The notes beneath the pieces are model-generated. The model made no database searches, was not told where the DNA came from, and saw only the letters and a program-made list of their open reading frames with translations. This document shows positions 39,091 to 50,159 of a stretch of DNA of 64,000 nucleotides, in pieces (the first letter of the stretch is position 1; every line of letters starts with the position of its first letter). The position numbers and the translations under genes are program-made. The DNA comes from Ophiostoma sp. CBS 140.51 (taxonomy: Eukaryota; Ascomycota; Sordariomycetes; Ophiostomatales; Ophiostomataceae): the NCBI GenBank assembly GCA_029298735.1, contig JANSLP010000154.1, positions 1-64,000 of the forward strand, written 5' to 3'.

Positions 39091-39869
39091 ACTAGACGCC
39101 TGCCCACCTACCTACTCCGTACACAACGCACTCACCGCGAACTTGTACTCGTATTTGAAAATTTTACCTTTTTTTGCTTTTTGCCTTGACCTCTTTCAAC
39201 CTTCTTCCTCACCTTCACCACGATCCTCGACTTCGATCTCGCATTTCCCGACTTTTGTCGTTCATCGTCTACTTTTTCGTCGTCTTACTCTCTTCCCTCT
39301 TTCCTCCAACAAACCAGCGACGCGCCCTCCCTTCCGGCCTCGACGACCTTCTTCTCACCCCTTTGTTCTTTTCTTTTTTTGTCCTCCTCTCTTCTCTCGT
39401 TCTTTTCTCACCACAACCTCCTCCTTCTTCTCCTTGCCTCCTCCCTTTCCAACTCGCAAACAACATCAGTCGAATTTCGTTTTTACGACGACAATAGACG
39501 GCACGCAGGGACGATCACTGGCTTTTGCTTTCCCGGATCACGGACCACGAACCAGTTTACGGGATCTCTAACTTCTCTCCCGAAAAGACGGGAAACGAAA
39601 CTCGAAACTCGACGCAGCAAAACGGGGCCGAACCGACCCACGAACCACGGATCAGAACGGATCAAAGTACGGATCTCCCGTCACAGACCACGGTCACACT
39701 TCACGGATTAGAAAACGGGGCAAACAACGGATCGCGAAACACGGACCTCTCGATAGCAGGACAACCACCTCTAAATGTCCACAGCACCGGTCTGCTCTGT
39801 CGAATAAGACCGGCTCGTAGGACCGTCCCGAGCTGCGAGAGCGTGCATCACAACCCTGCGCCCTCCGCT
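39091..39869 (+). promoter_or_regulatory. Probable transcribed leader of the NsdD/SUB-1-type gene
   Basis: No ATG occurs on the plus strand from 39091 to 39774 (684 nt), which is very unlikely by chance and typical of a 5' leader. The first half (39160-39475) is strongly C/T-rich, a common feature around fungal transcription starts. The second half is A/C/G-rich with seven GATC sites. One short uORF follows at 39775-39807 (10 codons, MSTAPVCSVE) in a different frame from the main ORF. The exact transcription start is unknown. Confidence 0.55.
39513..39733. promoter_or_regulatory. Cluster of GATC sites in the leader
   Basis: GATC occurs at 39513, 39536, 39563, 39650, 39660, 39672 and 39730, seven times in 221 bp against about one expected. 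Most are in a CGGATC context, and additional near-matches ACGGAT/ACGGAC lie between them. GATC is the core of light-responsive elements bound by the White Collar complex and is compatible with type-IVb GATA fingers. Function here is inferred only. Confidence 0.4.
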
Positions 39870-41948
39870 ATGGAAGCGGGCGAAACTGGCTCGAGGCAAA
39901 GGTGAGTTAAATCGAGAGGAGGAGGAGCAGCCACAGCCGTTGCTCATAGATCTCATACTCTCATAACACAGAACAACCGTCGTCTGACCGTCTTCCTTCT
40001 TCCATCTTCAGGATATCTTCTGCCAGCAACCCACGCAACATCCTGAACAACAACAATAGCGACTACGACCAGCCACGAGACTTGAGAGACGCAAGAGACA
40101 CACGAGACTCCCGCGACCAGGAAAGAGACGCCAGAGATTCGCGAGACGCAACCAACATGGCAACAGCAGCGCTCATCAGCCCAAACACCCCCTACTATTC
40201 ACACCACCCGCCCTCGTCATACTCGTCTGGCGGCTACTACCAGCAACAAGGACAGCACCAACCAGCCCACGCTCACAGTCACAGCCAGAGCCACGGCGGC
40301 CACAACCACGGCCAAGCATCACCGTCCACTGTCGCGGCAGGCATGATCTCTCCTGTGGAGTCGCGGCGCACGTCAGACGACCACGACATGTCGGGCCACC
40401 GCCAGTCTCTCCCCTCTCTCAAAGAGGTCATTGGCAAGAATGCCTCCTCCAGCTACCACCACCCTCCTCCTCCGTCCTCGACGACACCCAGTGGACCCGG
40501 ACCCCAACAGAGTCTGCCTTCTCCCTTCTCGACGACGGCACCATCACGCTCTTTCCCCGCTGAATCCCCCAGCGACATGCAGCATTCGCCTCGGACACTA
40601 CACCACCCAGCATCCATCCCTCCTCCGCCTTCTTCGTCGATCTACAACCACAACCAGCAGCGGCCAGAGTCGGCATCGTCGTTCCCAGCACCGCCACGGC
40701 CTCCATTGTCCGGCCGCGTCCATGGATCTCCTCCGCCAAATGAGTCTCACCAGGGTGGACCACCGCCACCATCGTCTGTTCAGTCCCTGATTCACTCCCA
40801 ACAGCCGCCGTCACAGCATGCGCCATCTTACCCGCCACACCCTTCTCAACACCCTCCTCACCCATCGCAACAACAACCTCGCCACCCGCAAGACCAACCT
40901 CCACAGCTGCCGCCATACGGCCACCACCAGGGCCCACCGCCGCGTGATGCCCGTTCTGCCCACGACGACAGCCCGCCGCCACACCATGCGTACCCGAACG
41001 CGCCAGGTCAGCAACCACCACCGTATCCGCCGCAGTCTTCATCGCAACAGCCGCTGCCGCCACCTCCACCACATCAAGCACACCAGGGTCACATGTCAGC
41101 ATCATACCCAGCATCGCCTCGTCACTCGGGACCGCCATCCCTGCCGTCGCCCTTTGAGTCGCACCAGCAGCCTTCGATGCAAGAACCGCCCGTCGACTAC
41201 AACCGCTCACGCACACGCTACGACCAGGCAGTCTCCCGTCACTTTGAATCTTGGAGCTACGCAGAGTATCTGGCAAGGGTAAGTTTTTTTTCGTCTAGCG
41301 TGTCTATTTTTATTTATGTTTGTATTTTTACTAACAACACAGATTGGAAGCAACTCGCGGACAATTTATAACTTTGCCGAGGCCTTTGGCAGCATTGCAC
41401 GGGAAGAGCACGGGCCGCATCCTATGCCGGGCCGCATGCCGGGCGACCGCGAAGTCTGCGAAATGATTAGCAACGCAGAATGGCTCAAGACGATGCTAGA
41501 AAGCCTCCGCCACATGGTCCAGCACACAGTCAGCGAAGGCAGCTCTGGAGCAGGGCCTGGGAGTGCAGGCGGTGCAAGCTCCAGCGGTGCTGGCAGACAG
41601 AAACTGGCCAACATGGACGACATGGACATGCCCATGTACAACGAGCCCGGAACCAAGCCATACGGCATGGAGGTCAAGAAGAGACGAGGGGTATGTTTTC
41701 TCCGACCCAATCCCCCGAGCTTTAAAGCTTGAGAAACAATAATCACTAACACGTACGTCTTTCAGAGAGCTGCACCGCCCGGCCGTTGCCACAGCTGCAA
41801 CCGTATCGATACGCCCGAGTGGCGCCGTGGACCTGACGGTGCTCGCACACTCTGCAACGCATGCGGTCTTCATTACGCCAAGCTCGAGCGCAAAAAGCAA
41901 CTGGAGAGCCGCCAAATCCGGCCCAAGCACCCCGATGACCGCCGTTAA
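39870..41948 (+). CDS. GATA zinc-finger transcription factor, NsdD/SUB-1 family
   Basis: Nuclear regulator related to Aspergillus NsdD, Neurospora SUB-1 and Botrytis LTF1, which control sexual versus asexual development and light responses. Exons are 39870-39901, 40012-41278, 41343-41690 and 41766-41948, giving 609 aa. Introns are 110, 64 and 75 nt. The 32-nt first exon gives MEAGETGSRQ and the spliced codon Arg11, followed by ISSASNPRNILNN. Residues 20-50 carry repeated RD dipeptides, then a long Pro/His/Gln/Ser-rich region to about residue 415. The conserved block YAEYLARIGSNSRTIYNFAE, spliced across intron 2, marks the NsdD family. The C-terminal finger is Cys557-x2-Cys560-x18-Cys579-x2-Cys582 (type IVb), followed by a basic tail. 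The first ATG was chosen because it matches the family start. Confidence 0.92.
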
Positions 41949-43626
41949 GCACAACAGTACATTCACCTACGGCATATCACCCACTCCTTACAACGTCGAT
42001 TATACGACATACGACAGTTCACTTAAGCAAACAACCCTACCAAAACACAAAATACGGCGAGAAAAAGCGGCTATATAATTTTCATCTCTCTATCATTTAT
42101 TTCGGACAATATTCGCACAAAGATGGGACACATATCGATCGGAAAGACGGTCGACGGCCGTCGGTAAAGATGACCACAACGAAAACGGAACGAGGAGAAC
42201 ACAAATCTCTTGGATTACATCTTCTGGGCCATTTATTTTTTTGGGATGCTCTCTTTTTTATTGCTAATCATTATTACATTGTGTTGCGCCTCTTTTGTTC
42301 CTCTCAACACACCTTAGTACAGAAGGTAGTTTTTCTCTGTCTACCTGCCTGTCCTTACCATCATATCCTCTTATATCCTCCTTTTTCATAAACGACAAAA
42401 AACGGCTGAGAAAACAAGTTTTTTTGGTGTATATATACCCCCTTATATCTTTTTATGGTTTTATTTATATTTTTTCGGTTGACCTTTCCTGGAGCGTTTT
42501 TTCTTCTCTATTCTTTCTTTTTTACATCTCTCGCGTGCTTTGGCTAGCAGAAACAGCACGAGAATATACACTTTACAATTTACAAGTACACAAACAATAT
42601 AGAACTGTTCTGGATCGTATCTTTTGTTTACTGTCTGCAAACGTGCCTCTTTCTACCTCTGCCCTGACGACGTGGCATCCATCACACCTTTTGAGTGTGT
42701 GCGTGTGTGTGAGCAGTGCAACCTGAGATCGGTCGGCTTTGGTCTTCTTTTGTCTGAAACAGAGTGCCTCCCTCGTTTTCGGTGACCCTTTTTCTCTTTT
42801 ATCGAGTTTCCCCGATCGATCACGTCGTACCTTGTAAGACGTGACAAAAAAATGTATGCGTAATAAGAGTTCGGTGTTGCACATTTTCGTCGGTGTTTGG
42901 TTGCTGCAAAGTAGAATGCAAGTATTGAAGATGGTGTGCAGGACTGAGCTTTGGCTAGTAAGCGTGTTTATGGACATCTTCATTTAGTGCATATTTTGTA
43001 TTGCGTATTGTCGAAGCAGCAGTCTTGACATGTTCTCGATTCTGTGTTTTTTTTTTCTTGAATATTCTGATTTCATTGGGAAAATGATACTTTTGATTTT
43101 GATTTTGATTTTGACTTTAATTCTTACATAAAAGAATACTGATAAAAAAAACATTAGAGGAAATTATTTGCAAAATTTTATTACATTCAACACCAGTCAC
43201 TTAAATTCTCTTGTCAAAATAAAAGGACCCATCCCAGGCCGACGGTAATAAAGGGTGCTGTTTACTGTTTACTATTGTAAATGTAGGCGAGGCATGAAGA
43301 CAGAATATAACTCATCGAAACAAACTTGTAGCAAAAAGTTGAGAAAAAAAAAGTACTACCATTAATCGCCACTGCTGTGCCGTCTCAGGCACACCGGCAT
43401 TTCATCTGGCCACTCGATAAACCATAACAGGAGAATAAAAAAAGAGAAGAAAAAATAACACAGTGGTAAAGAACATAAAGAACGTGTTTCCTGGCACAAT
43501 CGACCCGTGCCCCTTATCCTTATCCTTGGACAATACACATAATCAAAAACATATATATACCCTGGCCAACAACTGTTGACGCAGCTTTCAGCCACTCGTC
43601 TCCTGTATTCATTCTGCATGTACAGT
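41949..43626. other. Convergent 3' intergenic region NsdD/GEL
   Basis: Tail-to-tail spacer of 1.7 kb, A/T-richer than its surroundings. A (TTTTGA)4 repeat lies at 43091-43114. It should contain both 3' UTRs. No gene is supported. Confidence 0.5.
43091..43114. repeat. (TTTTGA)4 repeat
   Basis: Four perfect 6-bp units in the A/T-rich convergent spacer, about 0.5 kb beyond the glucanosyltransferase stop codon. Confidence 0.9.
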
Positions 43627-45054
43627 CTACAGAATCAGAGCGCCCGCCAGAGAGAAGAAGAGGACAACAGCCGAGATGACAATGGGGCTCTTGTCAATGG
43701 GGCCCATGGTGGCAGGGCCGGCATTCTTGCTGGAGGTGGGCGAGGCCGTGCTCGAACCAGAGCCGGGCTGGGCATAGCTGACGCTGGTGGAGCCGGCGTT
43801 CTGCGAGCCGCTGCCCGTCAGACCGGGACCGGTGCCGGCACCGCTGGACATGTAGGCTTTGGCGTCCTCGGGGAGAGCGGGTAGTAGGGTAGAATCAACA
43901 AGCCAGTTGGAATCCTTGGTGGGGCAGGCCTGGCTGTTGGTGGTGGAGGTAAAGCCGCCGTCGCCGGTGGGGGCCGGGTTGGCGCTCAGGGCGCTGGCGA
44001 ACTTGGTAAACTGGGGGAGCTCGCTGACGCTGGAGCCGTCAATGGAGGCGATACCAAACTTATTGACCTCGAGAGCGTACTCGTACATGAGACCGCCCGA
44101 GTAGACGCCCGTCATCTCCGAGTTCATGAGCGCAGCGACCTCGCCAAAGTCACGGCCGTTGGTTATGCAGCCGTACTCGGACAAGAAGATGGGCAGACCG
44201 TAGCCAGTAAAGTTCTTGACCTTCTGGTCCCAGCCGGACACGTCAAAGTTGGTGTTGCACCACGAGTAGTCGTTGAAGGCAAAGAAATCGCTGCGCTCGT
44301 CGTCGGTGCCGCAGTTCATGTAGTCGGCCAGCTGCATGCGGTTCTGGGAGACATCGGCGGCCGAGTAGCCGACGGGGACCTTGCGGTAGCCACGCTCCGA
44401 AATGTACTGGCGCATGTCACGGGTGACGGCCTTGACAAAGGGGGCCGACAGAGTCGAGGCAGCAGTGGAGTTAATAACCTCGTTGCCGGAGAAAAAGGCC
44501 AGGGTGTTGTCGTACTTGATGAACTCGTCAATGGTGGCAAAGACGCTCTGCAGGTACTTGGCGTTGTAGGAGGGCGCAGGGTCGGCGCTGTTGATGGAGT
44601 ACAGCGGATTGTTGACGTCGAGAATGGCGTAGATACCAGCGGCGGCCAGGGCGTTCATGCAGGTGTCGTGGTTCTTGGAGTTGTCGGTGATGTAGACACG
44701 GACCGTGTTGACACCGAGCTTCTTGAACTCGGCAATGTCGCGGTTGCAGACATCGGCGTCGGCCAGAGGATCAGCAGCCTCGGACGAGCCACCGGGCTGG
44801 TAGTCAATACCGCGGACGTAGAAGCGCGTCTTGCCGGCCCAGAAAGCTTGAGAAAGATAGGTTAGTCAATGGACATAAAAAGTTTGTGAGAGATCAGAGG
44901 GTGGAGAAGTCCTACCATTGCCAGAGGCAGTGACGGTGGGCAGAGAAGCCGCACGGTCGACGAGCTCAGGAAGAGTTCTGGAAGGGTTGGCGCTGACAAC
45001 AGACGCAGCCGACAGAACAGCAGCGGCCGCCGAAGCAAGCGAGAATGAGCGCAT
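43627..45054 (-). CDS. GPI-anchored beta-1,3-glucanosyltransferase (GH72, GAS/GEL)
   Basis: Cuts beta-1,3-glucan chains and transfers the new end to another chain, elongating cell-wall glucan at the plasma membrane and wall. Exons on the minus strand are 45054-44916 and 44846-43627, giving 452 aa. The 69-nt intron starts GTAGGA and ends CTCAAG. Joining the exons gives TASGN-AFWAGKTRFYVRGIDYQPGG, the family N-terminus. A signal peptide covers about residues 1-22. Catalytic residues fit Glu169 (FSGNEVIN, acid/base) and Glu270 (LSEYGC, nucleophile). The C-terminus has a Ser/Gly/Thr-rich linker and a final hydrophobic tail (IVISAVVLFFSLAGALIL), a GPI-attachment signal. No Cys-rich X8/CBM43 module follows the catalytic domain, so this is the Gel1-like, module-free subfamily. 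Confidence 0.95.
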
Positions 45055-45492
45055 TGTGGGTGGTGGTGATGTCGTTGAGTAAGATGTTGTTGTCGAAAGA
45101 GTGACGAGAAGAGTTGAAGAGAGGACGACGATGTATTAAGTTTGGGTTAATTTTAAGATGGTAAAATGGCGAGACACGAAAAGACAACGTGAAGACCGCG
45201 TTTTGTCGTTTTTGTTTTAGACCAGGTCAAATGCCAGTGTTGTATCGCGGGAATGAGGAAAAAAGAAAGAGATAAAAAGAGAGAGAGAGATAAAAAGGAC
45301 CAGGATTAAAAGAGTGATACTGGATCCGTTGGGAAGCGTTAGCGAGAGACGAAGAAGATGAAGTCGAAGATGGTGAACGAAGGAAGAGAAAAACAGAAGT
45401 TGGCGATGATGAAGCAAAGAAGGAGAAAGGAGAAGGAGGAAGGGAAAAGAACTAAAGGGGAAGGGGAAACAAAAGAACAAAGGGACCAAAGA

Positions 45493-45557
45493 GGCAAGAA
45501 CGAGTGAAAGGCAAGAACGAGTGAAAGGCAAGAACGAGTGAAAGGCAAGAACGAGTG
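45493..45557. repeat. 17-bp tandem repeat, 3.8 copies
   Basis: The unit GGCAAGAACGAGTGAAA is repeated three times perfectly, plus 14 nt of a fourth copy. It lies about 440 bp upstream of the glucanosyltransferase start codon. Confidence 0.95.
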
Positions 45558-46020
45558 CACAGCAAAAGATGGACCGAATGACCAGGGCCTGGCCAGGTAG
45601 AGGGCAGGAACTCAGAAAATCAGGGCAAATCTTGGAAGGAGTCCCGGCAAAAAGTGTACAATATGGAGTACCTCGTTCCAGTCTCCAGTTTCCACACGGC
45701 AAGGAAGGAGCGTCAACAAGGGAAGAACAAGGGAGGCCAGCCAGGGAAGGGGCGGCGGAAGTGGTGGAAAGGTGTGTGGAAGGAGTGGAAGCACTGGAAG
45801 GGGGAAATGTCTTGGCACTACGAGGGGAGGGGGAGTCGGGTAGATTGGCAAAAAGGAAGGCACGACTCACGACTCGGGGGAAACAGCAACTCGGGGCGCA
45901 TTGCATTGCTCCTGCTTGGTGCAGCGCTTGTTCGACTTGGAACTCGACGACGTCGTTGACCACAACATGGTCGCAGTTTCCACATGCACGCGCAGCACGA
46001 CGCCCGCTGTTACCAAGACG

Positions 46021-46047
46021 AGGGCAACGAGGGCAACGAGGACAACG
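46021..46047. repeat. 9-bp tandem repeat, three copies
   Basis: The unit AGGGCAACG occurs twice exactly, and a third time with one change (AGGACAACG). Confidence 0.9.
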
Positions 46048-47100
46048 AGTGCGACCATAGACCACAGACCACACGGCAAGAACGGAATACACGACACGCT
46101 ACAACAAAGAGCAAGTACGACTGTAGTACTGTACATACGAAACAATGCGACATTTTCGCCATGGCTTTTTACTTTTCTTTTTCGTTGTATCGCCAGCACA
46201 CAGCACGCACACGAGGGTGTCGTTGCTGACTATGAACTGCTGTCTGTCTGGCACTCTGTGGCAGGCCGTGTTCCTGTTCCTGGTGCGAGAAAAAGCGTGC
46301 CAAGATGTCCGGGCGCTGTTGGTGATCGCGCTGTTCGAGCCCTGTTCTATTTCTAGTTCTGCTACGGGGTACTTTCGACTTGGCTTTTCTATGGACCGCC
46401 GAGAACACGATCGGCACCTGCAGAATCGCGATATTCAGGGAGCACTGATGATTTGTGGATGCGATGTTCAACGGTGCCAAGTTGGACGTCAAATTTACAC
46501 AGTAATAACGTTGATGAACAGATCGTGGATGATAAAATGGAGGAGGAAATAGATGGGATTTTTGTGAAGACTGCGCTCGAAACAGGTGAAAACAAAGAAA
46601 TAAGCTTACTCGTACCTCGCGAGTCAGGCCAGAGGGAGGGGCGACCTCGTACTTTTGTCCTTTTGCAGGCCCGACGATTTAAGAGCTGGTGACTATTTGG
46701 CCTGGCTGATCCTAGTGTGTGGAGTCCATCTCGCATGCGGGCCAATCATGCGCCCCGCGGTCGTCCCTTCCTTCCACCAGCGAGACCAGCTCCGCTCAAT
46801 CGTGCCCACCCCCTGTAAAAAAGCCCCTGCAAAATGGCCCGCACTTGCCTTGATCGCTTGGCCGATCTGTTGCCTGTCGTTGTTTCAGAGTCGCAGTGAC
46901 ATGCGCCCAGGGCGCATTGAGCGCGAAGAATGCTTGCGGACCCGTTTGGGGCCGGTCGTTTTGCCTGTATTGAAAGTATCGAAACACGGAGACATTTGTA
47001 AGTAGAAAAGTACTTTGTCGCTTCATGGGCATCGTTTCTGATTCAGTAATTCGCCGTGTCAAATTGAAAGTGATTGGAGAAAGGTGTGATATTGATACAA

Positions 47101-47148
47101 GGCAAGAACGAAAGGCAAGAACGAAAGGAAAGAACGAAAGGCAAGACC
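47101..47148. repeat. 13-bp tandem repeat related to the 45493 array
   Basis: The unit GGCAAGAACGAAA occurs at 47101 and 47114, then with one change at 47127, then as a partial copy at 47140. It shares the 11-bp core GGCAAGAACGA with the array 1.6 kb away. Confidence 0.9.
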
Positions 47149-47778
47149 AAATAGTCGTACCTTCTGCTTGTTGCCTTACTCTTTTGAATTTCTGCTTCGC
47201 TTTTTTCCTCTCCTATTCAGGATAAATATATACTATGTACATGCTCCTGCTCCGTCGCCCTTTGTAGCTTCCTTTTTCTTCTCCAAGGCCACTCAGGGTC
47301 TTTCCAGTTATTGTGACCACTGTTGGTCAGAGACTCGTCGACTTTTCTTTCTGCCGAGTTGACGACTCGTGTTGTGGATGACAAGTTGAGTTCCTCAGAA
47401 CTCCTAGCGGAACAAAGACGGTCAATTTCCGAGATGGAAAGCTAACACGACTGCGCCTCACTCCATCATTTCTCATTCTCCCTTTTAAACGTTCCAATCT
47501 CTCGCACATGGCAAATGACAAGAAACAACAACAGGAATTGACAAGAAACGACACTCCTTCGGCTCTATGCAGTATCCAGAAGAACTTAATCAAAGAGCAG
47601 GGCAACAACAAAAATGAATAAGAAAGAAACAGACAAGACAAAAAAAGGCCACTGTAAATGCACCGACCGCAGATGCTGATACGAGAAAGACGAAAGACGG
47701 GCAAAGACGAGCAAAAAAGACAATAAAAATGAAAGGATCAAGAGACACAGAGACGGCAAAGACGTCACAGGTTGAGGG

Positions 47779-50159
47779 TTACACCGCCTGGACGTAGCTC
47801 GCCGGGACGCTCTTGGTGACGCCGCCCTTTTCCACCTCGGCCCAGCCGTCGCCCGGGTCTTCCTTGACCAGCACAAACCGCTCGCCCTCGGTCATGCTGT
47901 GCTCGCTGTCGTTTTGTGCCGCGTAGGCGTAGAGGGCCTCGACGTACTTGAGCTTCTTGGCGCCGCGCCGGGGTGCGACGGCCGGTCCCTTCTTCTTGTT
48001 TCCCGCAATAGTCGTGTTGGTCGTGCTGATGGACGAGCCGCTGTTGGAGTAGGTTGACTGGCCCGTGTTTTGGGGTGCCATAGCAGTTGGTACTGAGGGA
48101 GTTGGGGCGACCTCGACGTACGATGCCGGCACCAGGCCCTCCTTGTAGCCCGCGCGGACCTTGATCCAGCCTGAGCCGCTGTCGGGCTCGAGCACCACAA
48201 CCTCAATGCCGTCGCCCACGGTCAGCTCGCCGTCGCCATTGGCTTCAAACCCGTACAGCATCTTGCCCTTGGGCTGGCTGCTGTTGTTGGTACTGTTACC
48301 ATTTTCCGGCACACTCCCTGGCAACTCATTGATGTAGGCAGCTGGTGGTGGCGCCAGGACTCTGCGTGCGGCGCCGACTGGTGGTGGACCGCCGCGCGAG
48401 CTGGTAGCAGGAAGCTCGGCTGGCCCACTACCATCATCGCCGGCTGTTGGTGACCGCGCTCCTGATATGGACCGGTGTGCACTTGTGGCGTACCCGGAGC
48501 TGAGCGAGTTCATTGTGTTGGACCGGCTCAATTTTGGTAGTTCGGACGCGCTGGTCGATGCAGACGGCGTTGCGCCGGCGGCACCTCCTCCTGGCTTCAA
48601 GGAGTTGGCTGATTCTTGCCGTTCTTGTTTTAGTTTTTTGCGCTCCTCCTTGTTCTGCTCGCCAGGGCACTCGGCCGGCACTTTCATCTCGCATTTGCTG
48701 TGGCAGGTGTAGCCACAGTCGCGACAGTCGAACCCCTTGGCAGACAAGCCCCAGATGCGCTCGCCGCACAGGTCGCAGTTGGTCGGGATCTTGAAAGTTT
48801 GTGACTTGAAGTTGTGGTTGCGTGCGCCCACCGTCACATCGCCCACAACGGCCGTGATCGTGGATGTCTCGACTTCGGCCGTGATGCGCTTGCGCTCGAC
48901 CTGGTGCAAGTCTTCTTGCGCGGCAAACATTTGGCTCACAACGACAACTTCATCACGCTTCTCGGTGCCGCTGCGGATCGACTGTTTGAGTTTCTGGATG
49001 GTCTCGACCTCGCGGCGTTTCTTGTCGACTTCCCTTCGCAAATCGCCCAGCTGGCCTTTGGACTTGTTGAGCACGTTCCGCAAAAAGATCTTGGCCGTCT
49101 CGTCCACCACCATGGACCCGTCGTCGTGCCACACGGGGCTGGGCTCAAACACCTTGTCGGCGGGTTCTTGCCAGCCGCCGACGTTGTGGCGCATGTACAT
49201 CATGGAGTCGAGCTGGGGCAGGTTGCGGGCGATTTCCTGGGTCTGGCGGTCGATGATGGCGGTGCTGGACTGCAGCATGCCGGACTCGAGCTTAGACGCG
49301 ACGGTCCACAAATCGTTGAGGCGAAGGGTGCGGAACTCGGCGAGATCCTGGAGCGAGTCGAGCAGTTCGGGGACGTAGTCGTGGTAGTAACGTTCTTTTT
49401 GTTTGTTGGTAACGTTGATGGCGATGAGGTACGAGTTCTTGACATTGTTCATTTCGGCAATCTGTTGGTGGTAGGCCGACTGCGCCTTGGCCTGGCTGAA
49501 GCCCGATTCGGTCTTTTTGCGCTTGCTCTCGACCTCCTGGCACACGGCGTCGTATTTCACTTTGACTTTGCGCAGGTCGGCATACGAAGCATCGCGTTCG
49601 GCCTCGACCTTGGCGGCAAAGTCGGCATGGCGCTTGCGCAGCTCCTCGAAGCGCACGCCCAGGGTCTGGAGGGGCCCCGCGACCTTGTTGACCAGGTCGT
49701 TGCCGTAATTGTCAATCTCGTCGGCCCTTGACTCCAAAGTCGTGAGCTGTGTCGTCCATGTCGTGAGTGATGCGCTTTCGAGGGATCCGGGCGTCATGGC
49801 CGGCGTCTCGCCGACGCTGAGGACGGACGACTTTCGTGTCTTTTTCTCAAAGTACTTTTTGGCCAGTGCTTTCAGCTTGGCGCTGTACTCTTTCTCGATG
49901 GCGCTCCGTTCGCGGTAGAACTGCTGGATGTCGTCGAGCCATGCGATGCCGTTGGTGACCCAGGCGTTGGCGGGTTTGAAGCCGTCCTGGAGGGAGAGGT
50001 TAGCTGATGTTGCAGAACCCAGAACAAACACATCGGCACCGACGGAAAGACCGGTCAACAGTCCACACAGTCTGCCACCCAGCTGTCTGTCCTATTATCC
50101 CATCCCAACAAAAGAAGACTCACCTTCAGCTCAGCGCCGAAAGTCGGCGGGCTCTCCAT
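47779..50159 (-). CDS. BZZ1-type F-BAR/C1/SH3 protein
   Basis: Membrane-curving adaptor of actin patches that helps recruit and activate the Las17/WASP-Arp2/3 machinery during endocytosis. Exons on the minus strand are 50159-50124 and 49986-47779, giving 747 aa. The 137-nt intron starts GTGAGT and ends CTCCAG. The 12-codon first exon (MESPPTFGAELK) joins DGFKPANAWVTNGIAWLDD, the conserved fungal Bzz1 start. Domains in order: F-BAR with long coiled coil (about 13-370), C1 zinc-binding module with its His/Cys set (about 403-452), Ser/Pro-rich linker, SH3-1 (about 587-638) and SH3-2 (about 693-745). The C1 domain is usual in filamentous fungal members. An uninterrupted frame running into the intron would give a wrong N-terminus (MTGLSVGADV). 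Confidence 0.95.

Larger units (their letters stand above)
16341..39869. other. 23.5-kb gene desert upstream of the NsdD/SUB-1-type gene
   Basis: I find no supportable protein gene, tRNA or intact mobile element here on either strand. The longest frames (298 aa at 17526-18422, 274 aa at 38197-39021) are translations of low-complexity or pyrimidine tracts and overlap one another in several frames. By eye, base composition is not strongly AT-rich, so this does not look like a RIP-mutated repeat island. The first few hundred bases are the GCS1 3' region: T16 at 16543-16558 and AATAAA at 16579-16584. The rest alternates C/T-rich and A/G-rich tracts, with microsatellites and small arrays listed separately. 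The final 0.8 kb looks like the leader of the downstream GATA factor. Long non-coding RNAs cannot be excluded. Confidence 0.7.
45055..47778. other. Intergenic region between GEL and BZZ1
   Basis: A 2.7-kb spacer between two minus-strand genes: the promoter of the glucanosyltransferase at the left and the 3' region of BZZ1 at the right. It carries three separate mini-arrays (45493-45557, 46021-46047, 47101-47148), two of which share the core GGCAAGAACGA. A 291-codon minus-strand frame (45217-46092) is Ser/Leu/Phe-rich and not credible as a gene. Confidence 0.55.

Noticed and set aside
16341..39869. RIP-mutated transposon island or secondary-metabolite cluster
   Set aside because: The region does not look AT-rich, shows no degenerate transposase, reverse transcriptase, polyketide synthase or NRPS frames, and has no long internal repeats.
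45217..46092. 291-codon minus-strand frame between GEL and BZZ1
   Set aside because: It spans the tandem repeats and is Ser/Leu/Phe-rich, with no homology and the wrong codon bias.
48814..49731. 305-codon plus-strand frame over BZZ1
   Set aside because: Antisense to the F-BAR coding region, no family match, and no start context or introns.
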